Positions 27,390 through 38,528 of a stretch of DNA of 64,000 bases are shown piece after piece. This DNA is from Andalucia godoyi. Taxonomy: Eukaryota > Discoba > Jakobea > Jakobida > Andaluciidae. A program made the position numbers and the translations under genes. Numbering within the stretch: position 1 is the stretch's first letter; each line of letters begins with the position of its first letter. Location: positions 62,001 through 126,000 of the forward strand of contig VRVR01000048.1 in NCBI GenBank assembly GCA_009859145.1. The letters run 5' to 3'. The notes beneath the pieces were generated by a model that saw only the letters and a list, made by a program, of their open reading frames with translations, made no database searches and was not told where the DNA came from.

Positions 27390-29654
27390 ATGTCTAAAAC
27401 TTCAGAATCTGTTGCTGATCTCAGGGAGAAGGCTCGTCAGATTTTAAAGAATCGCACTGTTTCTCAACGACAAACTGAACCGTTCGCCTGGTCTTTGCCG
27501 ATAGTGCGTTGGCATGACAAATACCCGCTGGTTCCAGTTGATACTTCTTCGCGCTCCTCTCCTGTTTGGAATTTTTTTGGTGTTTCCCCCGAAAATGATT
27601 CTGAAATGATCCGTGACAGCAAGGAACATCCAGAAGTTTGTTGTGCACTATGCGTTTTCAGAATGAGCGAGAAGCCGAAGACGTATCCGTATCTAAAACC
27701 GACAACGGACAAGCTTCGAGATCATTTAGAATCGAAACATCTTTCGGACTGGAAAGCTGTTTCCTCGCCGCAAACAGGCGTCGTACCCTCTATCGGCAAC
27801 TTCTTTGCCAAGCCTCTGACAAATAGTCGCAAAAAGGAACTCCGTGAAGCCATTGTTTATATGATCTGCCATGATATTCAACCTTTGTCTGTTGTGGAGA
27901 ACAAAGGTTTCAAGCAGCTCCTCGAAATGCTTGAGCCAAGATTTCAAATCCCGGATCGACAGCATCTGTCACAGACGTTGTTGCCTCAGATTGAAAAGGA
28001 GATTCATGATTTTGTCGGCGATTCTCTTTCACAGGAGGCATCAGGAGTTTCTCTGACGACAGATGGATGGTCGTCGAAAAATGGCCATCATTTTGTTGCA
28101 GTGACTGCGCATTTTGTGAATGAGGACTTCCAAATTGTGAATGTTCTGTTGAGATGCCTGCCCTCAGGGGAATCCACGGACTCCTTGCGCACAAGCCTTT
28201 CCAAATGCCTGGAGGATTATGGAATTCGACATGATGCGATCGTTTCAGTAACGACTGATAACGCTGACGTGCAAGTGAACGCCGTTGTGAATGCCAGTCT
28301 CCCGCATCTTCGTTGTTTCATCCATACTTTGCAATTAGCAGTCCAAGGATCTCTTAATAACCGAGTGTGTGATTTCGTCGTTGAAAAGGCCAAGAAAATA
28401 ATGGAATTCTTCCATCGCAGCAATAAGGCAACTCATGAACTGGTAGAGTATCAAAAACGAGCCGGCATCGCCTCTCCTCTCACAATCAAAACTGAATGTA
28501 AGACGCGATGGAACTCTCTTCTGTATGCGCTTGAACGACTGCTGAAACTGAAAGACTTCATCGAACTTGTGTTGGTTGCGATCAAGCGTGAAGATCTACG
28601 GATGAATTCTGTTGAATGGTCGTTCATTGAATCGTTGCTTCCTGCGTTGCGTCCTTTCGAACAAGCCACCCGTTGGTTCTCCATGAATCAAGAAACGGTT
28701 GCAAGCCTCGTTATTCCGACTGTTAGGACGCTATTCAGTCTCTATCCCGATCACGATGAAAGAACGATCCGAGAGCTGCAAGCCAACATGAAGACAGTCG
28801 ACAAAACTGACGTGATCGACGCATCCATCGCTCCACTGGAGTTTATTTTTGTGGATGAATCTCTGGACTACGTAGGACCAACTTCCAAAAAATCTCGCAA
28901 GAGAAAATCGCAGTGTCCGCAAACGGTTGAAGCAGAAGTTTCATCGGTGACTTCCGAGTTGTGCAATGCAGCACTTTCTTCAATTCGTTTAGCTTTTGGA
29001 AATCACCTAAGGGCGCGTTTGAAAACGTTTCTGGATTCATCGATGCTAAAGATGTGCACTCTCCTCGACCCGCGAGTCAAAACAGGGTACATGCCATCGA
29101 GCGAAAGACGTGAGGTAGAACGGTTGTTATCTGATTTGTTGCGTCGAGAAGCAGGATTCGGGAATGATCCCGCTCCGTCTCCAAGGAACAATACTCCACA
29201 CTCTCCATCCGATGCTTCTCAAAATTTCCGGCTCATAGGTCCGATATTTGAGGACGACGAGCATGTATCCAAAGATGCTTTTGAGTCAATTGTCACGTCT
29301 TATATGAATCATGCATGTCGTTGGCTTGGTGACGATCTTCCAACGTGGTCTGAAACGTGGAAATCGCTGCAGTCACTGTTTCCTCAAGTTGCTGCCATAG
29401 CCCGCAGATACGGAGGTGTTCAAGCATCCAGCGTGAGCAGTGAGCGTGTGTTCTCCATTTCTGGATACACAATATCTGACCGACGTCGCCGTCTTCATCC
29501 GACCACTGTCAACAGTATGATGCTTATCCACGCAAACTACGATTTTTGCAAGACGGACCGCAAAAGAAGGGCAGACGCTGGTTGCGAAGATGCGAGGCCT
29601 CCTAAACAGCCTGCAATTTCGCCTTCAGATCCCAGTCCATTGCATCGGAAATGA
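27390..29654 (+). mobile_element. hAT-family transposase with BED-type zinc finger, apparently intact
   Basis: One uninterrupted 754-codon ORF starting MSKTSESVADLREKAR; the 14 codons before this ATG begin with GTG. A BED-like finger lies at residues 84-117 (C85-x2-C88, H112-x4-H117). The hAT core follows: LTTDGWSS with the first catalytic Asp at about 225, VTTDNADV with the second at about 290, LRCFIHTLQLAV (CxxH, about 309-312), CKTRWNSLLYALERL, and the C-terminal dimerisation region VSSERVFSISGYTISDRRRRLHP. All the usual motifs are present with no stop or frameshift, so this is either a recently active autonomous element or a domesticated gene. Terminal inverted repeats and an 8-bp target duplication were not found by eye. 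Confidence 0.93.
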
Positions 29655-32600
29655 GTGAAGAGTATTTTCCAAGACAGGTTTCAGTTATTTAATGAATGTG
29701 TGTTTTGCAACATCCTGTAATACGTCCAAAAGAGCAAGGAATGAAATCATTGGATTATTTAACATTCATGTCCGGAAGTATATATATCTGTGTACAATAA
29801 TCGTATGGCGCGAAAAATGAGAACGTCGTCTATAATACCCCTTCGCATATATATTACGCAGGACCCACGCACGTCATCACGTTCTCACGATAGCTTGATC
29901 CGCGACAAACTGTAATTTGTTTTTTCAAGTGAGACATGAGAGCAACAAGTGGAGAAATGTGCGTGAAAATGCGTAAATCGTAACACATGTGTGGTTGCCC
30001 ATGTATCTTCGTCCCTGCACAATGTCGACATCCTGATTTTAAATTCGTAAAGCAACAACCGGATCGATATTTTGTATTCCAAATTGCAAATCCCTCGATT
30101 CTTCGATTGCAGCGTGCCTCACAACATGTGGCACTCAGGCTCTTAATTGACACACTCTTTTGAACTAACTCACAATTAATCTCCCACTTTGACACATCGA
30201 AACAGACAAATTCGATCATGGGTCAGCATACGTTCGCTTGCACTTGCACAAAATCGTTCCCACTCCCTCTCCATTTTGCCCCATAGAAGGCATCGTCCCC
30301 TTTCTGGCAGGAAATGGCAGATTCCAATATCATACTTCAATGGATCTTGCCACAACAATTCCAACACCTTTATTTTTGTCACACAAACAGATTTCTGTGG
30401 AAGAACCTCAACGATCATTTTCAGCTCACAACGCACAAAATAGGTCTTGAACGACGGTGAGCCACAGGGCACAGAGGCCAAACTGTTCCGGGGAGGTATG
30501 GTCGATGGTCACGACGGAAGTGATGGTTGAAAATGCAATCCACTGGATGCCTGCCGTAGCATTACTCATTGGACAATCCACGGCAGTGTTGTGGCAGCGG
30601 ATAACTGCTCGGTCGCTTTTTTTGCTTCTTGACTGGTACGCCCACACCAGACGATTTCAATTACATTTCCAGTGTAAGGCGTGACAGATTCTTTGGGATA
30701 CTCTCTTCCGGAGACCTGCAGCCGCGTCGAGAATGGCAAATTCGTGTCTCCTTTGCAGTATCCGGACACCTTAGGATCAACTCGTCCTACTCCCGGAACA
30801 AAGCGAGACGTCCTGCATTTCAGGATGTCACTTATGACTTTCTTTGTTGAAACACTACATTGCGAATACACTAAAAATGCGTTTTGCGACCTGAGCAGTG
30901 TTTTCAGATCAAAACGCTCAAATTACAATAATGAATGTTGTCAGTATGGAGGCATGGCATGGAGACTTGCGGAAACACTTAAATATCATAAATGCTTCAT
31001 TAGCGATGCAATGAAAGTAATAGAAGGTCCTTTTTGGCAGCGTCAAGAAGATTATGGAGGCCACTGTGAACTGGGTACTGACAGCCAACGAAGCATGTTA
31101 ATAACGAAGCTGCTGTAAATTGACCTAGTTGTAATATGAAATTGTGAATTGTTACGACCCAATTCCAAGTCGATTTTAGCCCCAAAAGCGACAATTTTTG
31201 GGTTACAAAGAGATCTTGTTGTGGATGTTGGGCTTATTCGAAATCGCGTCTTGGTAACGAGGTGTGACAGAAATGTAACAGAAATGCGCGGACATGCAAA
31301 CTCACTCCGGTCGTCTTAGGGAATTAGCAACCAGCCACAACTACTGCGGTTGTCAACTTCCAAAATGAAGACTGCTGCCGAGGAGCGGCCGTCTTTCAAC
31401 GGCTTATTGCATCCTGGAACAATCGGCGTCTCCACTCTCCAGCAGAAAGTCCAAAGATTTCACAAAGCAGGCTCGGAATCCTTCAGTGACATCCGCGAAA
31501 GCATTTGAGTTCAGTGCATTGCACTCCGATTATTGTTCCTAATGACCGACTGCGTTATACTGAACCGCATGTCTCTTGCTGAATTTAGAATCATAGAACT
31601 CAGTTAGTAACTAGAAATTGCTCCTGAAGAAGCGGTCTGTACCCGTCCCTGAGAGCACAAGATGCGACTCGTACAATTGCAAGAAGGATTCGTATGCACT
31701 CGGGGTTGCATCAGAATCAATGCATGGCGCATCTCCTTCGTGAGATGCAGAGAATCACTCGAGGAATAAGACCTTCGCTGTGTCGCTCTTTCAACATTCC
31801 TAGACGACGCACTGAGCAGACTAGAGAGTGGGTCAGTGGGGTCCTGATTCCTGATTCATCCCACATTACACAATACACACCAGTAGTAGAGTGATGTTTA
31901 CAGTGATATATCCAAGAACAAACGTGCAACAGTACATTTTTTCAGTATGGAATATGGATGCACGGCAGTCAAAATCAATCTCATGTTTCATGATTGCAGG
32001 AACAGTGACACCTGGAGGCCCCGACATAACTCCTAAGTCGCTAAACCACCGTAATCACGACAGAGCAACGGGCCAACGGCCGTTAACGCGCGTAGTTCAT
32101 TTCTGTCGTACCTTCAACGGCGCAGTTTTTCAGCGTTACCCCATCACTACAGCAAGCAGCGCGAGCTCCCGTGAAAGGAAGGTTTGATGGTTCCGGAGAA
32201 CACCGTCCGGTCGCTCATGCGAGGGGAACTGAACCGGCGCCGCAGCAAAAACACCTTGCATTTTCACAACGCGTCAAAGAGCGAGCTCTTGAGGAAAGCG
32301 AAGGGGCCGTCTTGTCATCAAAGATGGTTTGCAAGGAGGAGGACAAAGAGTCGCAGCGGGTGCACCTCTCTGAAGACGAGGACGACAAAAGAGAAGGGGG
32401 AAAAAATGTTGATCTTCCTCGTCTGTGTGTATTTCTTCTCCATCTTCTTCCTCTTCTTCTTCCTCCTCTTCTTCTTCTTCTTCTTCTTTCTATTCTTTTT
32501 ATTCTTTCAAGTACGATTATCTCGCTTTTCTCTTCTTCTTCCTGTTCTTCTGTCTCTTGCTTTTCCTCGTGCTCTTCCTGTTTCTTCATTTGCAGAACAA

Positions 32601-32790
32601 CAGCGGAGCCATTGTGAAAAGCGACAATACGTTTACGTTTGGAAAGAAGAGAGACAAAGACGGGGAATCCATTACTTCTGGGACAAGACGGAATTCACAC
32701 GTCAGAGAGCGAAAGAGCTTGAGAGACGTCCCCCCCCCCCCCACCGGGAAGGAAGAACGAAAACAACCCAATAAAAGCGCATTGCGATAG
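29655..32790. other. 3.1-kb region without a recognisable gene
   Basis: Downstream of the hAT ORF up to the TKL kinase. On the minus strand between 30871 and 29854 four overlapping ORFs of 73-121 codons in different frames follow one another, one Cys-rich, as expected for a decayed gene, but I recognise none. Bases 32430-32600 form a polypyrimidine (CTT/TCC) tract and 32731-32742 is a C homopolymer; both lie in the kinase gene's likely 5' leader. No tRNA or rRNA gene was seen. Confidence 0.5.
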
Positions 32791-34497
32791 ATGTTGTCCT
32801 CACAGCCAGCTGTTCTCGATCTTCGATTCGAAGATCTCGAGCTTATGGAGCTAATTGGGAAGGGGGCGTTTGGAGAGGTGTACAAAGCTCGTCACAAGTG
32901 GCTTGGCTCTGAAATTGCAGTGAAGATCTTCAAGGCAATCGGGGGAGATGACTCTGAATTGAAGGAAATGATGTCCGAACTTCGGACGCTTGCCGAGCTT
33001 CGTCACCCAAATATTGTTTCCGTGTACGGCGCATGCTTCCAGCCGCCTAACCTTGCGCTTGTTATGGAGTTCTGTCCGAGAACACTTTACACTGCGGTGC
33101 ACAAAGACCGGAATCTGCAGATGGACTTGCCGCTGCTGATGCGCTGGTCGAAAGACATTGTCTCCGGTATGCTGTACCTTCACGAAGGGAAGCAGTCCAT
33201 TCACCGTGACTTGAAGTCAGGCAACTTGCTTATTTCCTACCAAGGATCTGTCAAGATCGCGGATTTTGGAGTGGCACGTGTGTGTTCTACGCTAGCGCCA
33301 GCTCCAATGACGATCACGGGAACAGTCGAGTACATGGCCCCCGAGGTCGCAGAGGGCGTGTACACACCGTCCGTGGACGTCTACTCTTTTGGGGTGATCT
33401 TGTGGGAAATGGCAACGCGAAAGCGCCCCTACAAGGACTTTTCGGGCCACCGAATGGCACTGATGTACAAGCAACACGAAGGTTTCCGTCCTGGAGGCTC
33501 ATTTGTTCTCGGAGATGATCCAGACTTTTTCTCGTGGACGCATCCTATGCCGGACTGGTGTCCTCCTGAGCTTGGAAAGCTCGTGATTGCCTGTTGGAGA
33601 AGGGACCCTGCGAAGCGACCGACGTTTTCCGACATTCACGATGTCCTATTCAAGCTTGAGGGCTCCGAGCCACTCCGTGCGCCTGCCTTGATTACTCGCC
33701 CGGTTTCATCATCTTCTCTTGGTCTGAACACACCGTCGCCCCTCGTCGTAAGCCCGCAGACATTTGGATCGAACAACGGCGGGACTCCTCTCCAAGTGAA
33801 TTCTGTTGCTTCTGCTACACGGCCTCTGGCGCATCTCATTGATAAGTTCAACATTCTCGAAATCATCGTGCATACAGAACACGATAACAACTACAAGGTT
33901 CGGCTTCGCTCGGAACTGTCGCTCCAGGCTCTTCGAAACGCTCTCGAGTCCAAGACGAATGACAAGGTTGTCCATATCCGATACAAGGATGGTGGGAAAA
34001 AGAAGATTGAGATGCTTGATGACGACGATCTTGCGGATGCGATTTTGTGTGCTGAAAAGAAGTTGGTTCTGTATGTGGAACTTGAGAATGAAGGAGACGA
34101 TGATGATGACGACGATGACGACGACGACGATGATGATGATGACGACGACGACGACGATGATGATGATGATGATTCGGAAGAGTCCGATGAGGATGTGAAG
34201 TCCCCCAAGAAGGGTGGGAGAGGCTCCACCGTCGTGGCTGCGAAGGCAGTTCCCGCTTCCTCGAAAACCGCTACTGCTGCGCCGGCAGACCCGAAGAAGC
34301 GGTCTGCAACTCCAATTGTCACAGCTACGAGTTCGTCAAGTTCTGGGCTCGGAGGCTCCGCAGCGTCTGCGTCTGGGCCACCCGGCACCGTTCGTCGGAC
34401 AACTCCAACGAATTCATCTGCGAGCCAACCGAAGCGTGCACTGAATTCTGCTCCACCTCCTCCAGTCCCCGCCGCCACTACAAAGAAGCGACCATGA
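32791..34497 (+). CDS. TKL-type protein kinase with PB1 domain
   Basis: 568 residues. The kinase domain spans about 17-290: GKGAFGEV Gly loop, Lys45 in AVKIF, HRDLKSGN with Asp140, DFG Asp158, GTVEYMAPEV, DVYSFGVILWEM and the CWRRDPAKRPTF end, all typical of tyrosine-kinase-like kinases (MLK/DLK/RAF-related). A Ser/Thr linker leads to a PB1 domain at about 353-432 (NILEIIVHTEHDNNYKVRL; OPCA-type acidic motif YKDGGKKKIEMLDDDDLADAI), then 26 consecutive Asp residues (34096-34173, mixed GAT/GAC codons), and a Ser/Ala/Pro tail. PB1 would pair with another PB1 protein for scaffolding. The exact pathway is unknown. Confidence 0.92.
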   Translation: MLSSQPAVLDLRFEDLELMELIGKGAFGEVYKARHKWLGSEIAVKIFKAIGGDDSELKEMMSELRTLAELRHPNIVSVYGACFQPPNLALVMEFCPRTLYTAVHKDRNLQMDLPLLMRWSKDIVSGMLYLHEGKQSIHRDLKSGNLLISYQGSVKIADFGVARVCSTLAPAPMTITGTVEYMAPEVAEGVYTPSVDVYSFGVILWEMATRKRPYKDFSGHRMALMYKQHEGFRPGGSFVLGDDPDFFSWTHPMPDWCPPELGKLVIACWRRDPAKRPTFSDIHDVLFKLEGSEPLRAPALITRPVSSSSLGLNTPSPLVVSPQTFGSNNGGTPLQVNSVASATRPLAHLIDKFNILEIIVHTEHDNNYKVRLRSELSLQALRNALESKTNDKVVHIRYKDGGKKKIEMLDDDDLADAILCAEKKLVLYVELENEGDDDDDDDDDDDDDDDDDDDDDDDDDDSEESDEDVKSPKKGGRGSTVVAAKAVPASSKTATAAPADPKKRSATPIVTATSSSSSGLGGSAASASGPPGTVRRTTPTNSSASQPKRALNSAPPPPVPAATTKKRP

Positions 34498-34727
34498 GCG
34501 AGTCCTTTTTTCTTCCCTCTCCCCTCCCTCCTTCTTTTGTTGTTGTTTGACCACTCGATTTGTTTTTCCTCTCTGTGAGCAAACGTGTAACAAATTACGT
34601 CGTATAGATTTGCTGCCTTTTTCTTTCTTTCTTTCTTTTCTTTTATTTTCTTTTTATTATTATTTTGGTTTCTTCGTTGCATTTGTTTGTGTTTCCTGCT
34701 TTCTTGTTTATCTTTCCAAGCCTATGC

Positions 34728-35792
34728 TCAACCGTGAAGTGGCGCGATAAAAGCAGCAGAGTGAGTTGCAAGGTATGCGTAAAAGTTCTTTCGAACCGGA
34801 TCTTGCTGCTCTAGAACCTGAACGTGATTCCCTACTTCGCCAAGACATACAAGGGTCAACCTTGCCCACCGAGCCGACAAGCCACCATCCTCCACCTCGA
34901 TAACCTGTCTGCAGATATCGCGAGTTCTTTCTTCTTCAACGCCTGCTTCTTCTCCCACCGCCATTGCCGCCGCAGGAGTAGTAGTCATTGAAGAAGAAGA
35001 ACAAGAAGAAGAAGAGGTTCGGGGCAGACTGCGCAGGAGAAAAAGGTGATACACCCACGCAGCCTGATCCTTTGGCTCTGTAAACCATGCGTTCTGCAGC
35101 AGCTCGACCTCGCCTGCATACGTGACTCTTTCGACTCCGTGCTGGATGCACAGTGCTCGCTGGTGCCAAGCAGAGTAGTTTGAAAAGTTGGAATTGATCT
35201 TTGCACGCGCGAATGCCGCATCGAGAGGTGCATATGTTCTGCGGTGGTTCCAAACGTGAAAGTTGCGATCATCGGCCTTGAGAAGCTTATCACACAGTCC
35301 AATTTCTCGCGGGATCACCTCCAAATCGCCCAGCTGAGACAGTCTGGCGATGACCCACCGCCGATGATGCCACGTCGGATACGATTTAAAGTGCCGCTGA
35401 ATGCACTTTTCAAGCAATGCCATCTCATCATACATCAGCACACGCAGCGACCGATCCTCTGCCTCTGTCTCTGCCTCTGTCGCAGCTGCCTTGCTATCCG
35501 ATGCAGCTGCAAATACAACTGCTTGTGGGCCGCATGCTTCAAAGGGCCGATGGAGCGCAAGTCGGGAAGCGAGAATGTCCTTCCTGAAGTTCCACATTGT
35601 GTAAAAATCCGAGTTCAGAAGTAGCACCTGTGCAGAAACAGCCAGTGCATGATCGGAATAATCACCTGATTTTCGCATCGCAAGTGCAGTTTTGGACAGT
35701 TCAGTAAGCTTTGCAATCTTTTGCTGCGTCACTGCCTTTCTTGCCTCATCCTTGCTTGCCTCGATGTACTCGGATCGCTTCACACCGTGCAT
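34728..35792 (-). CDS. RABGGTA: Rab geranylgeranyltransferase alpha subunit
   Basis: 354 residues starting MHGVKRSEYIEASKDEARK, the family's usual opening. Five prenyltransferase-alpha (PPTA) repeats are recognisable by their Trp-x-x-Arg cores: MWNFRKD, TWHHRRW, VWNHRRT, AWHQRAL and AWVYHLF. INSNFSNYSAWHQRAL is diagnostic. The subunit pairs with the beta subunit and REP to attach geranylgeranyl groups to Rab C-terminal cysteines. Two low-complexity insertions (Ala/Glu-rich around residue 100, Ser-rich around 265) are lineage-specific. No leucine-rich repeats, as in yeast Bet4. Convergent with the TKL kinase. Confidence 0.93.
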   Translation of the reverse strand: MHGVKRSEYIEASKDEARKAVTQQKIAKLTELSKTALAMRKSGDYSDHALAVSAQVLLLNSDFYTMWNFRKDILASRLALHRPFEACGPQAVVFAAASDSKAAATEAETEAEDRSLRVLMYDEMALLEKCIQRHFKSYPTWHHRRWVIARLSQLGDLEVIPREIGLCDKLLKADDRNFHVWNHRRTYAPLDAAFARAKINSNFSNYSAWHQRALCIQHGVERVTYAGEVELLQNAWFTEPKDQAAWVYHLFLLRSLPRTSSSSCSSSSMTTTPAAAMAVGEEAGVEEERTRDICRQVIEVEDGGLSARWARLTLVCLGEVGNHVQVLEQQDPVRKNFYAYLATHSAAFIAPLHG

Positions 35793-35803
35793 TCTTGCAT
35801 GAA

Positions 35804-35892
<89 letters not shown>

Positions 35893-36320
35893 CACTGTCT
35901 CTGTCACTCACTCACTCGCGCACGCACGCAGGCAGTCAGTCACAGTCGTCGGATTCTCGTTCCGCGTTCGACGTGCATCGAGTGCAAGAGAATCTGAATA
36001 CAAAAGATCGTACAGCAGTTTCGAGCACTTTGATGATCTATTGGACCTGCTAAGCGACAGCGAAGCGTCTATATAACGATTTTTATCAGCAGCACACACT
36101 ATATCTACAGCAACAACAACGACGACGACGGCAAGAAGACAAGAAGACAAGAAGACAAACCCCACCCAGCGATTCCAAAGACGATCATCCCAATCCATTA
36201 CGATTCAAAAAAGAGAAGGTGGAAAAACACAAAGAAGAAAAATGACAAATGAAAAGAAAGGCATCGTTTTTTTCTTCTTTTGTGGATTTGCTCGCTTCTT
36301 CTTCTTCTCTTCCTGTTCTT
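35793..36320. other. intergenic region with long (CT)n microsatellite
   Basis: Between the RabGGTase alpha start and the AN1 gene stop (both minus strand). A nearly perfect (CT)n tract of about 84 bp occupies 35806-35889, immediately upstream of the start codon at 35792; read in the gene's direction it is (GA)n. The rest includes GACGAC and AAGAAGACA short repeats. No gene. Confidence 0.6.
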
Positions 36321-36876
36321 TTAGATTGCAGTGATTTTCGATGCGATGACGACTGGGTTTGCCTCTGCGAGCTTCCGTCTGTCTTCGGCCTTGTGATCAA
36401 ACGAGCAGACGTGTGTATCCGGGTAGCGATGGGATCCACAAAAGAGGCCTCCGCACTTGCACTTGAATCCTGTTGCAAGCCCGACTTTCGCAGCACAGAC
36501 GCCGCATCGAACGCCCTTTTTCTTCATGGAAGACGGAGACCCGCCGAACGAAGACGGAGAAGAGCCCGAGTCCACGGACCCGTCCATCGCTCCCCCTTGG
36601 GCATTCGACGGCTGCGGAATCGGCACTGGCGACGACGGACTGTACACGTCCGACTGGTGCGTGCTCAGCGTATTTCTAAGGTTCATAACACCACGAAAAA
36701 AGAAGCACAAGAACAAGAACAAGAAGAAAAGTTAGCATACAGAATGAGAGTGTGAGAAAGGAAGAGAGGGAGAAAGGGAGAAAGGGAGAAAGGGAGAAAG
36801 GGAGAAAGGGAGAAAGCACATACGAAAACGGATCTGATGAAGAGCGGATGGACTTGGTTTCCTTGTCAGAGTTCAT
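36321..36876 (-). CDS. AN1-type zinc finger protein, two exons
   Basis: Deduced exons 36876-36824 and 36675-36321, 135 residues. Exon 1 encodes MNSDKETKSIRSSSDPF and ends at a GTATGT donor; the 148-bp intron is full of AGGGAGAA repeats (plus strand) and ends TTAG; the join yields SNTLSTHQ. The C-terminal AN1 finger reads RCGVCAAKVGLATGFKCKCG then FCGSHRYPDTHVCSFDHK, with all eight Cys/His ligands. There is no A20 finger in the N-terminal part, which is Ser/Pro/Gly-rich, so this is an AN1-only relative of ZFAND5/6 or plant SAP proteins, thought to act in ubiquitin-linked stress responses. Confidence 0.87.
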
Positions 36877-37440
36877 TTCTTCTGTTTTGATCTTTTTGTT
36901 CTGGTCTTAGGTTCTGCAAACGGACGTATGACGACGCAGGCCACGAGGGGGGATTATTTATATAAAAAAAAAATAAGAAAAAAGAAGGAAAAAGAGTTGC
37001 AGAAGAAACCAAAACAGAAAGTTAAATTAATAATAATAAAAAGTAAAATAAAAAAACAAGAAAGAAAAGAACACACGTTTCACGTTCACGTCCGGGGTTT
37101 TATCAGCATACTACAAGAAAAAAAAAAGTGAGACAAAAAGACAGAGAGAGAAAGAATGGGGGAAAACGCAAAAAATAGGTTAGGAGAGGGTTCCATCGGT
37201 TCGAATAGGAGATTCGGTTTTGGCAGTTGATTTGAGCTGCTTAGGAGCGATGCGATGAAAAAGGACTTTGAGTATTGAGCTACTCAAAAGCAAGTTCAAG
37301 TCTGGTGGAAATGCGCCGATTCTGCTTCGTCACATTTCGGTATTGTCATATTATTTTTTTTTTGTTTTGTGTGTCTTGTGTTTTGGTTTTGGGTGTACAC
37401 TTTGTTACGACTGTTTGAGTGTGCTTGCTGATTCACACAA
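36877..37440. other. intergenic region, A-rich
   Basis: 564 bp between the AN1 gene start and the ISCA-type gene stop, both minus strand. Bases 36958-37060 are A-rich with few stops on the plus strand by composition only; 37180-37260 is G-rich. A GGTTCGAATAGG near 37197 resembles a tRNA B box, but no A box or acceptor stem goes with it. No gene. Confidence 0.5.
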
Positions 37441-37939
37441 TTACACTTTAAGGCCAAACGACGTGCCGCAAGAACAGGTGAAGTCCGCATTTGGGTTCAC
37501 AGTGACTTGAAACGATCTGCTCTTCATATCCTCTACGAAATCCACTGTCGATCCACGAACAAGCGACATGGACCCTTCGTCCACCACGACTCTCGCGCCT
37601 TGTCGCTCCACAACACTGCAGCATCACCCTTTCGTGAAAAGTACCCATCCGATTGGTTATTGCGCGTGCTTGTTAATCAAGTGTCTTTCAAAGAACCGCA
37701 ATCGAGAACTTGGAGGTGGGAAAAACATACATGTCATCGTCATTGGGCCCCTTCTCAAGAGAAAAGACGTAAGAAAACCCAGAACAGCCGCCACCCTGTA
37801 CCGCCAGTCGCAAGTACTTGGTAGGTTTCAGCTCAGTGACTTTCAGCAACCGCTGTGCAGGACCTACAGTTAGAAAATCTCTTGGTTTTGGACTTGGCTG
37901 GAACACGTATAAAAAGACAGACAGACAGACAGACAGACA

Positions 37940-37979
<40 letters not shown>

Positions 37980-38087
37980 TTCAAGAAAAGAAAGAAACCA
38001 ACATACAGAAACGCAATTTGGAGTAAGAACAATGTGGTCTGGCGAAGAAGAAACAAGAGTTGCAAACCTCCTTGAAAACCGCATCAT
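37441..38087 (-). CDS. mitochondrial ISCA/HesB-type iron-sulfur assembly protein, three exons
   Basis: Deduced exons 38087-38007, 37897-37731 and 37615-37441, 140 residues. Exon 1 (MMRFSRRFATLVSSSP) is Arg/Ser-rich with no acid until Asp17, a good mitochondrial presequence. Both introns have GTATGT donors; intron 1 holds (CA)n, (CAGA)n and (GA)n repeats. The joins give NCVSPSPKPRDF and NDDDIVVERQGARVVVDEGS. The A-type carrier signature is complete: Cys in GGGCSGFSYVF and the pair in FTCSCGTSFGL. It helps deliver or mature [4Fe-4S] clusters. The GxxVDFVEDMKSRSFQV segment fits ISCA2 better than ISCA1, but this is not certain. Confidence 0.93.
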
Positions 38088-38528
38088 CCGAGTATTCTCG
38101 AACGCGAGAGAAAGGAGAGCCACTGCGCAGCTCAACGATAATACTGGTAATAAGTAATTGGTACAATAACCTATTGCAAAACACAAAATAAGAAAACAAA
38201 ACAAAAGAAAGAAAAAATCGTTTTGATCCTTGAAGCTTGATCCTTGAAGCTTGATGCTAGGAGAATGATGCTAGGAGAATGTTGTCTTCCGCCCTTTGGT
38301 TTGGGTTCCCCCCAAATCACCAATGAGCCCAGCCACAGGCCGCAATCGAACCATACTTTCTTTTGTCATTTACTATTGTTTTTCTTTTTCTTTTTCTTTT
38401 TCTTTTCCTTTTTCTTTTTTGTTTATTATTTATTATTATAATTATTTGTCATTTTTGGTGTTTACTTCTCTTTTCTCCTCTCTGATTCTCTCGCGGGTTT
38501 CATTGTGGTACGTACCGTGGACCCGTGA
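38088..38528. other. divergent promoter region, ISCA-type / eIF4E
   Basis: 441 bp. It contains tandem near-repeats TTGATCCTTGAAGC and GATGCTAGGAGAAT (38223-38282), then a (CTTTTT)n tract before the eIF4E start. No gene. Confidence 0.5.

Noticed and set aside
31694-31894. 66-codon ORF with QNQCMAHLLREMQR, reminiscent of IS66-type transposases
   Set aside because: A single short match without flanking catalytic motifs; easily chance.
32171-32774. ORFs of 121-196 codons rich in Phe/Leu/Ser upstream of the TKL kinase
   Set aside because: Low-complexity CTT/TCC tract with no conserved feature; probably 5' leader or promoter.
33891-34682. 263-codon minus-strand ORF with poly-Ser
   Set aside because: Antisense shadow of the kinase-PB1 gene; poly-Ser is the complement of the GAT/GAC Asp run.
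37180-37260. tRNA-like B box GGTTCGAATAGG
   Set aside because: No A box, no acceptor or anticodon stem around it.
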